Assembly (NCBI GenBank): GCA_905199755.1
Contig: CAJKHT010000056.1
Span: 1-17,512, forward strand
Direction: 5' to 3'
DNA: 17,512 nt
Origin: an uncultured Eubacteriales bacterium
GTDB lineage: Bacteria > Bacillota > Clostridia > UBA1381
In this document: piece by piece, positions 7,164 to 14,853 of the stretch
How the letters are laid out: the number at the start of each line of letters is the position of its first letter
How positions within the stretch are numbered: position 1 is the stretch's first letter
Notes under the pieces: generated by a model
Database searches by the model: none
What the model saw: the letters and a program-made list of their open reading frames with translations, nothing else
Told to the model about the DNA's origin: nothing
Made by a program: the position numbers and the translations under genes

Positions 7164-7567
7164 TTTATGCATTCTCCAATCTTTGAGATGTCATCCAATA
7201 TAAGCGCTTTGAAAACATACGGAATGTCTTTCTTTCTGTTCGGTGCGACAGACCACACATTAAACTCATTATAGAAATCGGCTGCATATTCCAAAATTGC
7301 CTGTGACAAATTATTAATAGCATCTTTTTCGTCCGAACCGTTTTCAACCAAATCAAGTTCGTTGAGTGAGAGAGTAACACTTCCGTCATCCTCAATATAT
7401 TTATTTGCCGTAAACGAATACCCGGAAAGCAGTTCGTTTATAAATTCCATATTGGAAAGGAGCATATAATCACGGGTTTTCTTTATAAATCTTGGTTTTT
7501 CACGGATTACGCTTTCGGAAACCTCGCTCCAGTTCTTTCTTACATCCGTTGCATTCATAGTTAACAT
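7142..7567 (-). CDS. Antitoxin with Phd/YefM-like N-terminus and HicB-like C-terminus
   Basis: The 141-aa protein starts MLTMNATDVRKNWSEVSESV. Residues 1-45 look like a Phd/YefM DNA-binding domain (NATDVRKNWSEV, PRFIKKTRDYMLLSNMEF). Residues 50-105 look like the degenerate RNase-H-like HicB fold (YIEDDGSVTLSLNELDL, NGSDEKDAINNLSQAILEYA). The tail WSVAPNRKKDIPYVFK ends in CQDGKI, whose codons overlap the toxin start. The start at 7567 has AAGGAG 9 nt upstream; a longer frame to 7612 runs through the promoter and is rejected. It should neutralise the HicA-like toxin and repress the promoter at 7592-7620 through the palindrome there. The cassette lies between tail tube and tail chaperone genes, where it is foreign to the normal gene order. 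Confidence 0.7.
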   Translation of the reverse strand: MLTMNATDVRKNWSEVSESVIREKPRFIKKTRDYMLLSNMEFINELLSGYSFTANKYIEDDGSVTLSLNELDLVENGSDEKDAINNLSQAILEYAADFYNEFNVWSVAPNRKKDIPYVFKALILDDISKIGECIKCQDGKI

Positions 7568-7591
7568 ATCTATCAACTCCTTACGCCTCCT

Positions 7592-7620
7592 ATTATAACA
7601 CAAAGTGTACACTTTGTCAA
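7592..7620 (-). promoter_or_regulatory. Consensus promoter of the HicA-like TA cassette with embedded operator
   Basis: On the minus strand TTGACA (7620-7615), a 17-nt spacer and TATAAT (7597-7592) form a perfect sigma-A consensus. The perfect 18-bp palindrome ACAAAGTGTACACTTTGT (7600-7617) overlaps the -35 and fills most of the spacer. A bound dimer would therefore block RNA polymerase, the usual antitoxin autoregulation. A related half site, GTACACT, lies just upstream (around 7621-7627). Confidence 0.88.
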
Positions 7621-7661
7621 TAGTGTACGCTTTTATTGTATGCAGCGGAAGAAAAAATATA

Positions 7662-8102
7662 CTACCTCACTTTCACTAAATCGGGGAAGTAATAGTCGGT
7701 GAACCCGCCGCTGTACTCCTCGTCAATCATTTTTGCGTTTTCAAACTTCTGCAGCGTCAGCTCATTAAACCACGCATTCTCGATTACAAGCCGCTCACTT
7801 CCGTAGGCATCGGGATCATCAATTTTTGAGATAATCTGAATGCGGACATCAATGCCTTTCTTGATTTTTTCCGACAAAAGCTGTGCTCCTCGCGAGAACA
7901 CCTTTTTGACCTTCATGCTCCATTCGCCCGTAAGTCCCGTCATTTTTGAGTCCTTTGCCATCTGCATGACAAAATCCACATCCTCACGCTCAATTTTTAT
8001 CTTTGCCTCATATGAATCGGTTTCATAGACAGGCTCTCCGTCAAGATAAACCATGCCCCATTTGCCGTTCATAACTCTCGGCGCAGTAGGTTTTACCGCC
8101 AT
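7662..8102 (-). CDS. xkdM: Phage tail tube protein (XkdM-like)
   Basis: The 146-aa protein begins MAVKPTAPRVMNGKWGMVYL and matches the XkdM/YqbM tail tube family of PBSX-like contractile tails. Its landmarks are GEPVYETDSYEAKI, EDVDFVMQMAKDSKMTGLTG, VIENAWFNELTLQKFENAK and EEYSGGFTDYYFPDL. It forms the inner tube inside the sheath. The start has AAGGGGG 9 nt upstream, and it lies 14 bp after the sheath gene. Sheath followed by tube is the standard order. Confidence 0.9.
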   Translation of the reverse strand: MAVKPTAPRVMNGKWGMVYLDGEPVYETDSYEAKIKIEREDVDFVMQMAKDSKMTGLTGEWSMKVKKVFSRGAQLLSEKIKKGIDVRIQIISKIDDPDAYGSERLVIENAWFNELTLQKFENAKMIDEEYSGGFTDYYFPDLVKVR

Positions 8103-8116
8103 AGCTTTTTACCCCC

Positions 8117-9178
8117 TTATTCAATATAAATTCCAAATTTCAAATCCTCGATTGCGTCCTGAATCTGAATACTTGCCCTTACAAACACATTTGTGCCGGT
8201 GTTCGCCGTCTTAATTTTCTCATCATCCCAAGAGGACACATCTCTCGTTTTGGAAAGCCACTGTCTTGTTTCATCAATATCGATTTCAGCCTTGTTGTCA
8301 TACTTATCATAAAGCACTCCTCTGTTTGCAAGGTCTTTGAAGTATTTGTTCACAGCGGCAATAAATACAATTTTGTTATCGTATGAATTTTCGACCTTGC
8401 CTACAAATTCATCCTCAAAGGTTGCACGGATATCATCACGAATCATATCGACAGCCTCAATGATTTTGATTTTTTTGAAATCATCACCTTTGTCCTCTGT
8501 GGCGGTTGTAAGAGAATTGACGCCCCTTGCAATCTTTATTTTTGTGCCGTCATTAATTAAAATCAGCTTTCCGTTATCCACATCATCGTCCGGAGTTTCG
8601 CTTTCGGTTATGCTTTCAACCTCCGAAAGCGTGTAGTATGTAGCGCTCCGATTAAGCGGAAGTCCGGCAAGAATCCCGGCAATGCGGCAGCAAAACTCTG
8701 CGGTTGTATATGTCTTTGCGCCGATCTTAATGTTGTCGGTTGCAAAATTTATGATGCCCTCGTTATCTGCTGCGGCAAGCGGTAAAACCGCTTTGAATGT
8801 CTTATGATACTGCGTGCGCTGCTTTTTGATATACTCGACAACGGTATCCGTTTCACCGTCACCCAAACCGGGAACGGCAAGGTAATACCACCGCTTGTTT
8901 TTTAGTCTTTCGAGCGCGTCCGAAATATTATCGGAGGTCTGCACACGCTCCACAATTACCTTTGACGGTCCGCCCATAAACACAAGGGACAGATATGCAA
9001 GATTAGTTGCCGTATAATGGCTTTTTACAATCTCGTTCTCTTTTGTGTATACGGCGGTTTTTGTTGTATTGCTGTTATCTTTCAGAATAACAGCCACGAT
9101 GCCGCGCTCACTTCGTGCGATGAGCGTTTCTGCAAGCGTCTTAAATTCAATCAGTATTTTCGGAAGTCCCACTTCCAA
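8117..9178 (-). CDS. xkdK: Phage tail sheath protein (XkdK-like)
   Basis: This 353-aa protein is the contractile sheath subunit, which makes this a myovirus-type phage. The N-terminus (GLPKILIEFKTLAETLIARSERGIV) and the C-terminus (VRASIQIQDAIEDLKFGIYIE) are typical of XkdK-type sheaths, and between them is LAGLPLNRSATYYTLSEVES. The length is slightly shorter than many XkdK proteins. The start is uncertain: TTG at 9178 has AAAGGA 6 nt upstream, while GTG at 9172 would give the family-typical MGLPKI start. The gene overlaps the tail terminator gene by about 25-32 nt, implying coupling. Confidence 0.9.
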   Translation of the reverse strand: MEVGLPKILIEFKTLAETLIARSERGIVAVILKDNSNTTKTAVYTKENEIVKSHYTATNLAYLSLVFMGGPSKVIVERVQTSDNISDALERLKNKRWYYLAVPGLGDGETDTVVEYIKKQRTQYHKTFKAVLPLAAADNEGIINFATDNIKIGAKTYTTAEFCCRIAGILAGLPLNRSATYYTLSEVESITESETPDDDVDNGKLILINDGTKIKIARGVNSLTTATEDKGDDFKKIKIIEAVDMIRDDIRATFEDEFVGKVENSYDNKIVFIAAVNKYFKDLANRGVLYDKYDNKAEIDIDETRQWLSKTRDVSSWDDEKIKTANTGTNVFVRASIQIQDAIEDLKFGIYIE

Positions 9179-9599
9179 TCACTGTCCTTTCGTTTAGTGT
9201 TTTCATCTTCGGCATTGAAACCGTTTTTGTGTTTGTTTCCTGTAAAAACTCCAATTCAAAATATGCGATAAGGACGCTCTTGTCGGAATCAAAGGTTATT
9301 TCATTGACCGATAAAAATCTGTCCTTTACCCTAATCGGAGTGTATAAAAATATGTTTTTCAGCTTTTCGGCATTTATGATGAGTTCTTCTTTGGTTTCCG
9401 TCAAGGGGTGATATGAAATCTCAATACCCAGGGTAACCAATTCGTAAAATTTATTTTCCGCTGCAACGCTCACAGGAAAAACCTCAATAAAGCAGGCAGG
9501 CTTTTGAAAGCCCTCTTTGACCTCAGACGCAATAACCGAGTATTTGTTCTTTGTGAGCAGTTTTGAAACCGCCGTTTGTATATCCTTTATCGTTATCAC
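9147..9599 (-). CDS. Tail terminator/completion protein (DUF6838-like)
   Basis: The 150-aa protein starts MITIKDIQTAVSKLL and has GFQKPACFIEVFP, ISYHPLTETKEEL and ITFDSDKSVLIAYFELEF. These fit the small phage proteins that lie just upstream of the sheath gene and are thought to cap the tail tube. The start is a GTG at 9599 whose last two bases overlap the TGA of the previous gene (GTGA). GGTGG lies just upstream. The family assignment relies on position as well as on motifs. Confidence 0.65.
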   Translation of the reverse strand: MITIKDIQTAVSKLLTKNKYSVIASEVKEGFQKPACFIEVFPVSVAAENKFYELVTLGIEISYHPLTETKEELIINAEKLKNIFLYTPIRVKDRFLSVNEITFDSDKSVLIAYFELEFLQETNTKTVSMPKMKTLNERTVIGSGTSENTD

Positions 9600-10063
9600 A
9601 ACTCCACCTCGCTCGTTAAATCATCAAGCAGTTTTTTTGCATTTTTCTCAAAGGTTGCATTAAGTTCTTTGACCGTATCTTCAATCATTTTCTCGCCCTT
9701 TGTTTTACCGCCGACCGAAATACCTCTGATACCCCTCTCTAAAACATTCAGTTTTCTTCCGTTTCTTCTGACAGTAGAACCACCGGTTACAACTTTATGT
9801 CCATCCTCAACCACATGACCGTATCGATTCTCGGTCTGCACGCGGGCAACACGCGCCTTGCCGAAGGTCTTAGGCTTTTTGGTGCGCCATGAACCTTTCA
9901 GCTTTTTTGTTTTTCCTGTCGGCGTCTTTGCACGGACACGTTGTCTTGCGACATTCGCCATTGCCATAAGCATAGCGTCCGTCTTGTTTTCATACTTTTG
10001 CTCGATACGGTTAAAAGCCTTTTGCAAGTCCTCAAATCCGAATGTTCCGTCATTCTTCGCCAT
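9596..10063 (-). CDS. HK97 gp10-like head-tail/tail completion protein
   Basis: The 155-aa basic protein begins MAKNDGTFGFEDLQKAFNRI. It shows the HK97-gp10 pattern: a helical N-terminus, then VARQRVRAKTPTGKTKKLKGSW and RYGHVVEDGHKVV, where a conserved Gly-His lies in the YGxxVExGH motif. The ATG at 10063 is preferred because AAGG lies 9 nt upstream; a GTG at 10072 would add three residues. It overlaps the head closure gene by 14 nt or more. The family bridges the neck and the tail tube. Confidence 0.82.
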   Translation of the reverse strand: MAKNDGTFGFEDLQKAFNRIEQKYENKTDAMLMAMANVARQRVRAKTPTGKTKKLKGSWRTKKPKTFGKARVARVQTENRYGHVVEDGHKVVTGGSTVRRNGRKLNVLERGIRGISVGGKTKGEKMIEDTVKELNATFEKNAKKLLDDLTSEVEL

Positions 10064-10547
10064 TATACTCACCCTTATCGAAATTCTGTGCCGTTTGTGC
10101 GTTTCTTTCGGCGGCTATGATCTGTAACTCCTCATGCCGCTCGTTAAGGTCAAGCACGGACACTATCTCAAATTCACGGTTATTGTAGAGAATACGCATA
10201 GACGGTGTGATGTTCCTAAAATACCTTGTTGAAATCTTGTATGTGGTTTCGGCTCGGATTTTCTGACTTTCTTCATACTCTCTGCCTGTGGTCGGTGCAA
10301 CAAATGCCGCAACAGAAAAGTTTTCAAGCGCCAATTTATGCGCGTATGATTTGCCGTTCTCATACTTTAACACAGCGTTGCCGTCATTGTTATGTGTTAA
10401 ATACACCTTATCCGCATCAACTTGCAACAGCAGAGGGAGATACGGCTTGAACGGCTTGTATCTCGGCACCATTTCACCCATAGAATTTATGATTTCATCT
10501 GTCGGTGACAGGAAAATAATCCTGTGTCTAAGCTTTGAAAAGTTCAT
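10050..10547 (-). CDS. Head closure / head-tail adaptor protein
   Basis: The 165-aa protein begins MNFSKLRHRIIFLSPTDEII, the usual opening of the SPP1 gp16-like head closure family (short N-terminus, then LRHRI). Other landmarks are AFVAPTTGREYEESQKIRAE, SMRILYNNREFEIVSVLDLN and ELQIIAAER. The ATG overlaps the stop of the connector gene (TAATG). It would seal the connector after DNA packaging and receive the tail. Confidence 0.82.
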   Translation of the reverse strand: MNFSKLRHRIIFLSPTDEIINSMGEMVPRYKPFKPYLPLLLQVDADKVYLTHNNDGNAVLKYENGKSYAHKLALENFSVAAFVAPTTGREYEESQKIRAETTYKISTRYFRNITPSMRILYNNREFEIVSVLDLNERHEELQIIAAERNAQTAQNFDKGEYNGEE

Positions 10548-10804
10548 TAAAACACCTCTTTTCTGTATGCGTCAAGCAGTCTGTATACCGTATCCGGCAC
10601 ACTGCCGCCGCTCCTGTTTTCATAAAAATGCGAAATAACCAAAAGCTGTGCCTGGCGCACAGACTCCGGCATCGGCTCAATGATGTCTTTTCTCAAATAA
10701 TTCTCGCAAAGTTCCTTTGCCAAAAGCAGAAGGACGGAAATGTATCCGTCCTCCTCGTTGTGGTCTATCCTTAAAAATTCCTTTACTTCATCAAGCGTCA
10801 GCAT
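10547..10804 (-). CDS. Head-tail connector (HK97 gp6-like)
   Basis: The 85-aa protein starts MLTLDEVKEFLRIDHNEEDG. It has the all-helical gp6/gp15-like connector pattern (ISVLLLLAKELCENYLRKDI, VRQAQLLVISHFYENR, VYRLLDAYRKEVF). I chose the ATG at 10804 because the canonical L-T-x-x-E-V-K-x-x-L-R-I-D motif begins there and GGAAAGG is just upstream; the longer frame to 10882 reads through the previous gene. It overlaps that gene by 14 nt. Confidence 0.88.
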   Translation of the reverse strand: MLTLDEVKEFLRIDHNEEDGYISVLLLLAKELCENYLRKDIIEPMPESVRQAQLLVISHFYENRSGGSVPDTVYRLLDAYRKEVF

Positions 10805-10979
10805 TTGCCTTTCCACCTGCCTTTGGTTTCTGTTTTTCTTTCGGTTTTGGTTCTGCGATTTCCTCTGCCAGTCCTCCGGCAATTAAATCCTTTCCTAAAT
10901 CCTCTGCAACAATGACTTCTTCGCCTTGCCTGTATGTGAAATCAAGTCCGCTGCATGATATCAATATTTTTATGTGCAT
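10791..10979 (-). CDS. Small hypothetical phage protein
   Basis: The 62-aa protein begins MHIKILISCSGLDFTYRQGE and has a short beta-rich head with EEVIVAEDLGKDLIAGGLAE. The C-terminal 20 residues are Lys/Pro-rich and look disordered. It resembles the small proteins that often lie between capsid and connector genes, for which I know no function. The start has AGGTGAG 5 nt upstream, overlapping the TGA of the capsid gene. Confidence 0.75.
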   Translation of the reverse strand: MHIKILISCSGLDFTYRQGEEVIVAEDLGKDLIAGGLAEEIAEPKPKEKQKPKAGGKANADA

Positions 10980-10990
10980 ATCGGCTCACC

Positions 10991-12181
10991 TCACGATGCC
11001 TTGCAAGCAAGCGTTTTTACTGTTTCTGCAAGAGTAAGTTTTCCGTCCACTCTCTGGAATGTTCTGAATCCCACCTGTCCCGTTGCAGCGTACAGTTCAT
11101 TCAATCTTTGGAAGGTTCTGCCCTGGCGGTCGGCAATCCAGTAATATGAAATATCTCCGAAAAGAATCGGCTTTTTGCCTGCTCCGATTTCGGGCATATA
11201 TGCGGAAGATATAATTCTGTTGCCGATAAGGGTATCCGGCTGTCCTTCTTTCAATCCCGGCTGCCACAGATACATTCCGTTTGAATCTTTAAGCTGACGG
11301 ATTGCTTTTACAGTTGAATCGTTGGCAATAAATACGGCATTTTTTCTGTATGGTGAGCGAAGGCTGTGATAGAGGTCAATAACTTCATCAGCTGTAATCG
11401 CCGCTGCCGCCGCTGTGGTCTTACCTGTTTCCGCTGTTTGCAATATTCCCGAGGGTCTGCCTGTCCCGGTGCCGTTTATAAACGCATTTTCTTCCGCTGC
11501 TGCCATGCGTCTTACAAACTCTTTTGAGATATATTGCTCAAGGTCAAATACAGAATCGTTTAACAGTTCTTCCGATACCTTTATAATAGAAGTAAGCTTA
11601 TGCGCACCGAGCGTAATTACTCCGAACGAATCGTCCGATTCGGTATATGCCGCTTCTTCGTCAGTCCATGCTGCCTCACCGTATCCTGCCACAACGGGAA
11701 TTTTCTTATCGCCGTTTGATGATTTTATGACCGTTGCATACTGTCTGATAATATTTTCATCGTGCAGTTTTTCGATAAGCGTGCTTTCATACTCGTCCGG
11801 CACAAGATATCCGCCCTCGGAGTCTGTTCCGATTTGCAGTGCATTTACCGCTTCATACGGATTTTTCTTATTTCGCATTGCCTGCCAGAATGATTTTTTG
11901 TATTCATCTGAGCTGCGACCGGTTTTTTCTTCCGTTTTTGTATTTGGGTTTGTGCTGATCGGCGCACTTGTCGGCTTGGACATTTCAAGATCTAATGTCT
12001 CGCGTCTTTCGATAATCCCGATTTCCTTGCCGAGGTCTACAATCTCCTGCTCCATTTTTTCATATGTCGCTCTGTCATCTGCCGACAAAACATCGCCGTT
12101 TCTTTTGGCATTATCCAAAAACAGCTTCGCTTTTTCCCATAATTCACTTCTTTTTTGTCTTAATTCAACCGATTTGCTCAT
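10991..12181 (-). CDS. HK97-family major capsid protein
   Basis: The 396-aa protein has an N-terminal coiled, charged delta-like scaffold domain at about 1-95 (MSKSVELRQKRSELWEKAK, then MEQEIVDLGKEIGIIERRE). The mature HK97-fold body follows, with ALQIGTDSEGGYLVPDEYES, HKLTSIIKVSEELLNDS, AEENAFINGTGTGRPSGIL, ANDSTVKAIRQLKD and ISYYWIADRQG. The delta domain should be removed by the prohead protease encoded just upstream, so capsid maturation depends on splicing of the intron in that gene. The length is normal for the family. The start has AGGAGG 7 nt upstream, 14 bp after the protease stop. Confidence 0.95.
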   Translation of the reverse strand: MSKSVELRQKRSELWEKAKLFLDNAKRNGDVLSADDRATYEKMEQEIVDLGKEIGIIERRETLDLEMSKPTSAPISTNPNTKTEEKTGRSSDEYKKSFWQAMRNKKNPYEAVNALQIGTDSEGGYLVPDEYESTLIEKLHDENIIRQYATVIKSSNGDKKIPVVAGYGEAAWTDEEAAYTESDDSFGVITLGAHKLTSIIKVSEELLNDSVFDLEQYISKEFVRRMAAAEENAFINGTGTGRPSGILQTAETGKTTAAAAAITADEVIDLYHSLRSPYRKNAVFIANDSTVKAIRQLKDSNGMYLWQPGLKEGQPDTLIGNRIISSAYMPEIGAGKKPILFGDISYYWIADRQGRTFQRLNELYAATGQVGFRTFQRVDGKLTLAETVKTLACKAS

Positions 12182-12195
12182 AAAAAATCCTCCTG

Positions 12196-12609
12196 TTATT
12201 TCAATAAATTTAATCTTGTTTCAAATTGAGAAATATCCGCTCCCTGCGGTTCTTTCTCAATCTTTTTCAGTTTTTTGCGCATAGCGGAAACCGTATTTGT
12301 AACCATACTCTTTTTATCGAATATGAAGTCTGTTCCTGATTTCAGCTTATCGTTATCGGAATACATGATTTTGTCGCAAAATCCCAAATCATACGCAGAC
12401 TTTGCATTCATCCATGTTTCCGAATCCATCATCTTTGATATTTTTGCCCTCGATAATCCAGTTTTGTTCTGATATGCGTTTATGATGCTTTCTTTGATTT
12501 CGTTCAGAAAATCAATGCCCTTTTCAAACTCCGAAACCTCACCGCAAAGCATCATACTCGGATTGTGACACATCATCATACTGACAGGTGACATTAAAAC
12601 AACATCTCC
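12196..12609 (-). CDS. ClpP-like prohead protease, exon 2 (catalytic His part)
   Basis: Exon 2 begins GGA GAT GTT GTT TTA ATG and encodes 137 residues starting GDVVLMSPVSMMMCHNPSMM. The His in MMMCHNPS (residue 111 of the spliced protein) is the expected catalytic His of the S14 family. SETWMNAKSAYDLGFCDKIM is the conserved region that ends the protease fold, and the C-terminal tail is Lys-rich. Joined to exon 1 in phase 0 it restores the invariant IAMAGD segment and a 233-aa protein, a normal length for phage ClpP-like proteases. Without splicing, only a fragment starting at the internal ATG 12594 could be made, lacking the catalytic Ser. Confidence 0.92.
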   Translation of the reverse strand, partial: GDVVLMSPVSMMMCHNPSMMLCGEVSEFEKGIDFLNEIKESIINAYQNKTGLSRAKISKMMDSETWMNAKSAYDLGFCDKIMYSDNDKLKSGTDFIFDKKSMVTNTVSAMRKKLKKIEKEPQGADISQFETRLNLLK

Positions 12610-12704
12610 GTAGAGTAGGGAAAAACCGCCTTGCTATTTTTCAATAGTAGGTTTGTTTAACCCTCTCCCCAAACCGTGCATACACCTCTCGATGTACACG
12701 GCTT
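12610..12704 (-). ncRNA. Group II intron domains V and VI
   Basis: Domain V is the 34-nt hairpin at 12704-12671. Its lower stem AAGCCGTG pairs with CACGGTTT and includes the catalytic AGC (12703-12701). Its apex is GAGA-like. Domain VI follows: AGAGGG near its start pairs with CCCTACTCT at its end, leaving A12616 bulged, the expected branch point seven nt from the 3' splice site. The intron ends with C at 12610. Confidence 0.92.
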
Positions 12705-12711
12705 TCCATTG

Positions 12712-14517
12712 TTACTCTGATTTAGAAACTTTCTTTCCGTGAATTATTTTGTGGCATTCGTGGCATACAACCAAAGTTTTCCTCTTTTTACCTATCATCG
12801 CTTGTTCCCAAAGTTCTTTACCTTTCAGGTCTTTTAATTTGTGAACATGATGTATTTCGTATGAACTCGCCATTGTAGTTCCACACAACTCACAGCAATT
12901 TGCTTTTAATCTCTCTTCAACGACTGTTCTTGAATTTTGGTGTATTATTGCAGTATTATCAATTTCGTCACTAAAAGATTTATTTCTTTTAATATCTTTA
13001 AGATTAGCAAAATAGCACCTTTTCTTGCCTTGTTTTGTTTCATACGGTATTCCCCAGTCACCATTTCCATCCTTGAACTTAGTTATGATTTTAGGAACAG
13101 TGCTTTTGTGCCGATGCGCCAGAGTTTTTAAACAACTATATTCCATAAGGTAGCAAAAATAATTTAGTGTACTGAAATTACTTGCCATAGAATAATAATT
13201 GCAAATACCTCTGACTTCAGCATTATATGCTGTAATAATTTCAAGGTCTGTGCAACGTAAAAGCGATTTTCTAACATTAGGGTAAATATTTCCGCTTTTA
13301 TCCTGCTTAATGATGTCTTTTGAAAATAAAAACTTCATAATCTTATCTTCAAGCGGAATATTCAATTCAACAATTTGACTTAAAGTACGTTGCTTATGGT
13401 TACCCGATTTACTGATTGAATTATCTCGTCTTACTCGTATGTCATAACCTAAAAATCTTGCTTTTTCATTACTATGTGTTATCAAAGTTTTCTCTTGCGA
13501 TAGTTCCATTTTTAACTCATTGGAAATAAAATCAGACAATTGTTGTTTGATTTTCCTACAATCCTCAGCACTCCCTTTAACTCCTATCAGAAAGTCATCG
13601 GCGTAACGAACATATTTTATTCTTTTGTCCGTTTGGGATTTACAAGGAATTTGTCTCAGTTGCTTTTGAAATTCTTTCTTTTGGGATATAAGCATTTCAC
13701 GCTCAATTCCCGTTGCTTTGTTAATTTTAGGATTTAACCGATTAACCCTACTTCTCATACAGTTGTATTCTGTCGTACAAAGTTTGTCTCTTGGTTTTTC
13801 AAACTCAATTGCGATTTTTTCGATAAACTTGTCGAGTTCATGCAAGTAGATATTTGCGAAAATAGGTGAAATAATGCCACCTTGAGGCGTTCCACTGTAT
13901 GTTTTGTGGTACTGCCAGTTTTCCACATATCCAGCTTTTACAAATTTCCAAATTAAGTTAATTAGTCGCTTGTCTTTGATTTTTGCATTGATTATATTAA
14001 CCAATTTTTCATGGTTAATATTGTCGAAACAGCCTTTAATATCGCCCTCAACAAACCAACGTACTCCGTTAAAGCCTTTGGTTATAGATTTTAATGCAGT
14101 ATGACAACTCCTGTTTGGTCTAAACCCATGTGAACAGTCAAGAAAAATAGGTTCATAAACTGCTTCCAAAATCATACGTAAAGCTTCTTGAACGAGCTTG
14201 TCTGTAAATGTTGGTATTCCCAATGGTCGCATTTTGCCATTGGCTTTCCTTAAATAGGTTCGCCTTGCAGGTTCGGGCGTATAGGTTTCATTTTGTAGTG
14301 ATTTTATAATATTATTTATCTTTTTCTCACTAAAACCATCCGCCGTGTCATTGTTGACACCTTTGGTTGAGGCTCCATTATTAGCATAAAGATTTTTGTA
14401 GGCTAAATAATACAAGTCAGGTCGCAGCAAATAGCGATATAACCGTGTAAAAATTTCGTCTTTGTTTTTGAGAGAGTTTCTACTCATATTTTCTAAAATT
14501 TCTATTGTTGGTTTCAT
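12712..14517 (-). CDS. ltrA: Group II intron-encoded reverse transcriptase/maturase/HNH endonuclease (LtrA-like)
   Basis: The 601-aa protein has all parts of a mobile intron protein. RT fingers and palm cover about 60-360, with MRPLGIPTFTDKLVQEA (96-112), HGFRPNRSCHTAL (130-142), EGDIKGCFDNI (157-167, first metal-binding Asp at 159), SGTPQGGIISP (208-218) and YADD (305-308). The maturase X/thumb domain is at about 385-500 (ITAYNAEVRGICNYYSMAS). The C-terminal HNH endonuclease at 541-596 has a Cys4 zinc site (CELC 542-545, CHEC 585-588) around YEIHHVHKLKDLKG. From memory it matches LtrA (599 aa) along its length, including the opening MKPT-ILE-S-NS. It should splice its own RNA and support retrohoming. 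The start ATG has AGGGAGG about 10 nt upstream, inside domain IV. No frameshift or missing catalytic residue is seen. Confidence 0.97.
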   Translation of the reverse strand: MKPTIEILENMSRNSLKNKDEIFTRLYRYLLRPDLYYLAYKNLYANNGASTKGVNNDTADGFSEKKINNIIKSLQNETYTPEPARRTYLRKANGKMRPLGIPTFTDKLVQEALRMILEAVYEPIFLDCSHGFRPNRSCHTALKSITKGFNGVRWFVEGDIKGCFDNINHEKLVNIINAKIKDKRLINLIWKFVKAGYVENWQYHKTYSGTPQGGIISPIFANIYLHELDKFIEKIAIEFEKPRDKLCTTEYNCMRSRVNRLNPKINKATGIEREMLISQKKEFQKQLRQIPCKSQTDKRIKYVRYADDFLIGVKGSAEDCRKIKQQLSDFISNELKMELSQEKTLITHSNEKARFLGYDIRVRRDNSISKSGNHKQRTLSQIVELNIPLEDKIMKFLFSKDIIKQDKSGNIYPNVRKSLLRCTDLEIITAYNAEVRGICNYYSMASNFSTLNYFCYLMEYSCLKTLAHRHKSTVPKIITKFKDGNGDWGIPYETKQGKKRCYFANLKDIKRNKSFSDEIDNTAIIHQNSRTVVEERLKANCCELCGTTMASSYEIHHVHKLKDLKGKELWEQAMIGKKRKTLVVCHECHKIIHGKKVSKSE

Positions 14518-14519
14518 TT

Positions 14520-14533
14520 GAGGTATTCCTCCC
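14520..14533 (-). promoter_or_regulatory. Shine-Dalgarno hairpin of the intron protein (domain IVa-like)
   Basis: GGGAGG (14533-14528) is the ribosome site of the intron ORF. GAGG of this site can pair with CCTC (14523-14520) across an AATA loop, leaving the ATG at 14517 just outside. In Ll.LtrB the equivalent DIVa structure is the high-affinity site for the intron protein and represses its translation. The same autoregulation is inferred here. Confidence 0.6.
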
Positions 14534-14792
14534 TAATCAATTTTTAATTTTAGTTCGCAACAACTGCGTTCCTTTGCCTTTATGACGGTGTTACCGTCCT
14601 TGACTACTACGAACGCTCCGAACCCTTGCAGAATATTCAAACGCTAAAAGTTATAGCCTTTTTCTGGCGTTTCTGTTTAGGGTTTCCCCAGTTAGCATAA
14701 TGAATTGGTATGCAGATTGTCGGATAGGCTTTCGTTTCTTTTCCACAGGTTCTCTTGCAGGTTACATAGATTTTAATGATAACCAAATAAAT

Positions 14793-14799
14793 ATGGCTG
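14793..14799 (-). other. Intron EBS1 and delta nucleotide (exon recognition)
   Basis: The loop of an AAATAAA/TTTATTT hairpin aligns with the Ll.LtrB EBS1 loop. GCCAT (14797-14793) pairs with ATGGC at -6 to -2 of the 5' exon. The preceding A does not pair with G at -1. The delta nucleotide C14799 pairs with the first base of exon 2 (G12609). Confidence 0.7.
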
Positions 14800-14848
14800 G
14801 ACTTTATTTGTATCTATGTCAAGGGTGTCAGGCATTTTCCCTTGTCGT

Positions 14849-14853
14849 ATCGC
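14849..14853 (-). other. Intron EBS2 (exon recognition)
   Basis: GCGAT, right after the conserved TTTCGGTT, can pair with ATTGC at -12 to -8 of the 5' exon (one G-U pair). Its position equals that of EBS2 in Ll.LtrB as recalled. Confidence 0.65.

Noticed and set aside
11415..12284. 289-codon plus-strand frame opposite the capsid gene
   Set aside because: It is Ser-rich as expected for antisense reading, lacks a ribosome site, and the minus-strand frame is a definite HK97 capsid protein.
14665..14669. CGCCA (minus strand) as EBS1, matching TGGCG at the end of exon 1
   Set aside because: It pairs five bases, but it lies well after the hairpin loop that aligns with the Ll.LtrB EBS1, and its neighbour would not give the delta pair with exon 2. 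The loop at 14793-14799 fits better.
14755..14759. TGCAA (minus strand) as EBS2
   Set aside because: The match to TTGCA is short and lies in the segment before GAGAACCTGTGG, not after TTTCGGTT where EBS2 belongs.
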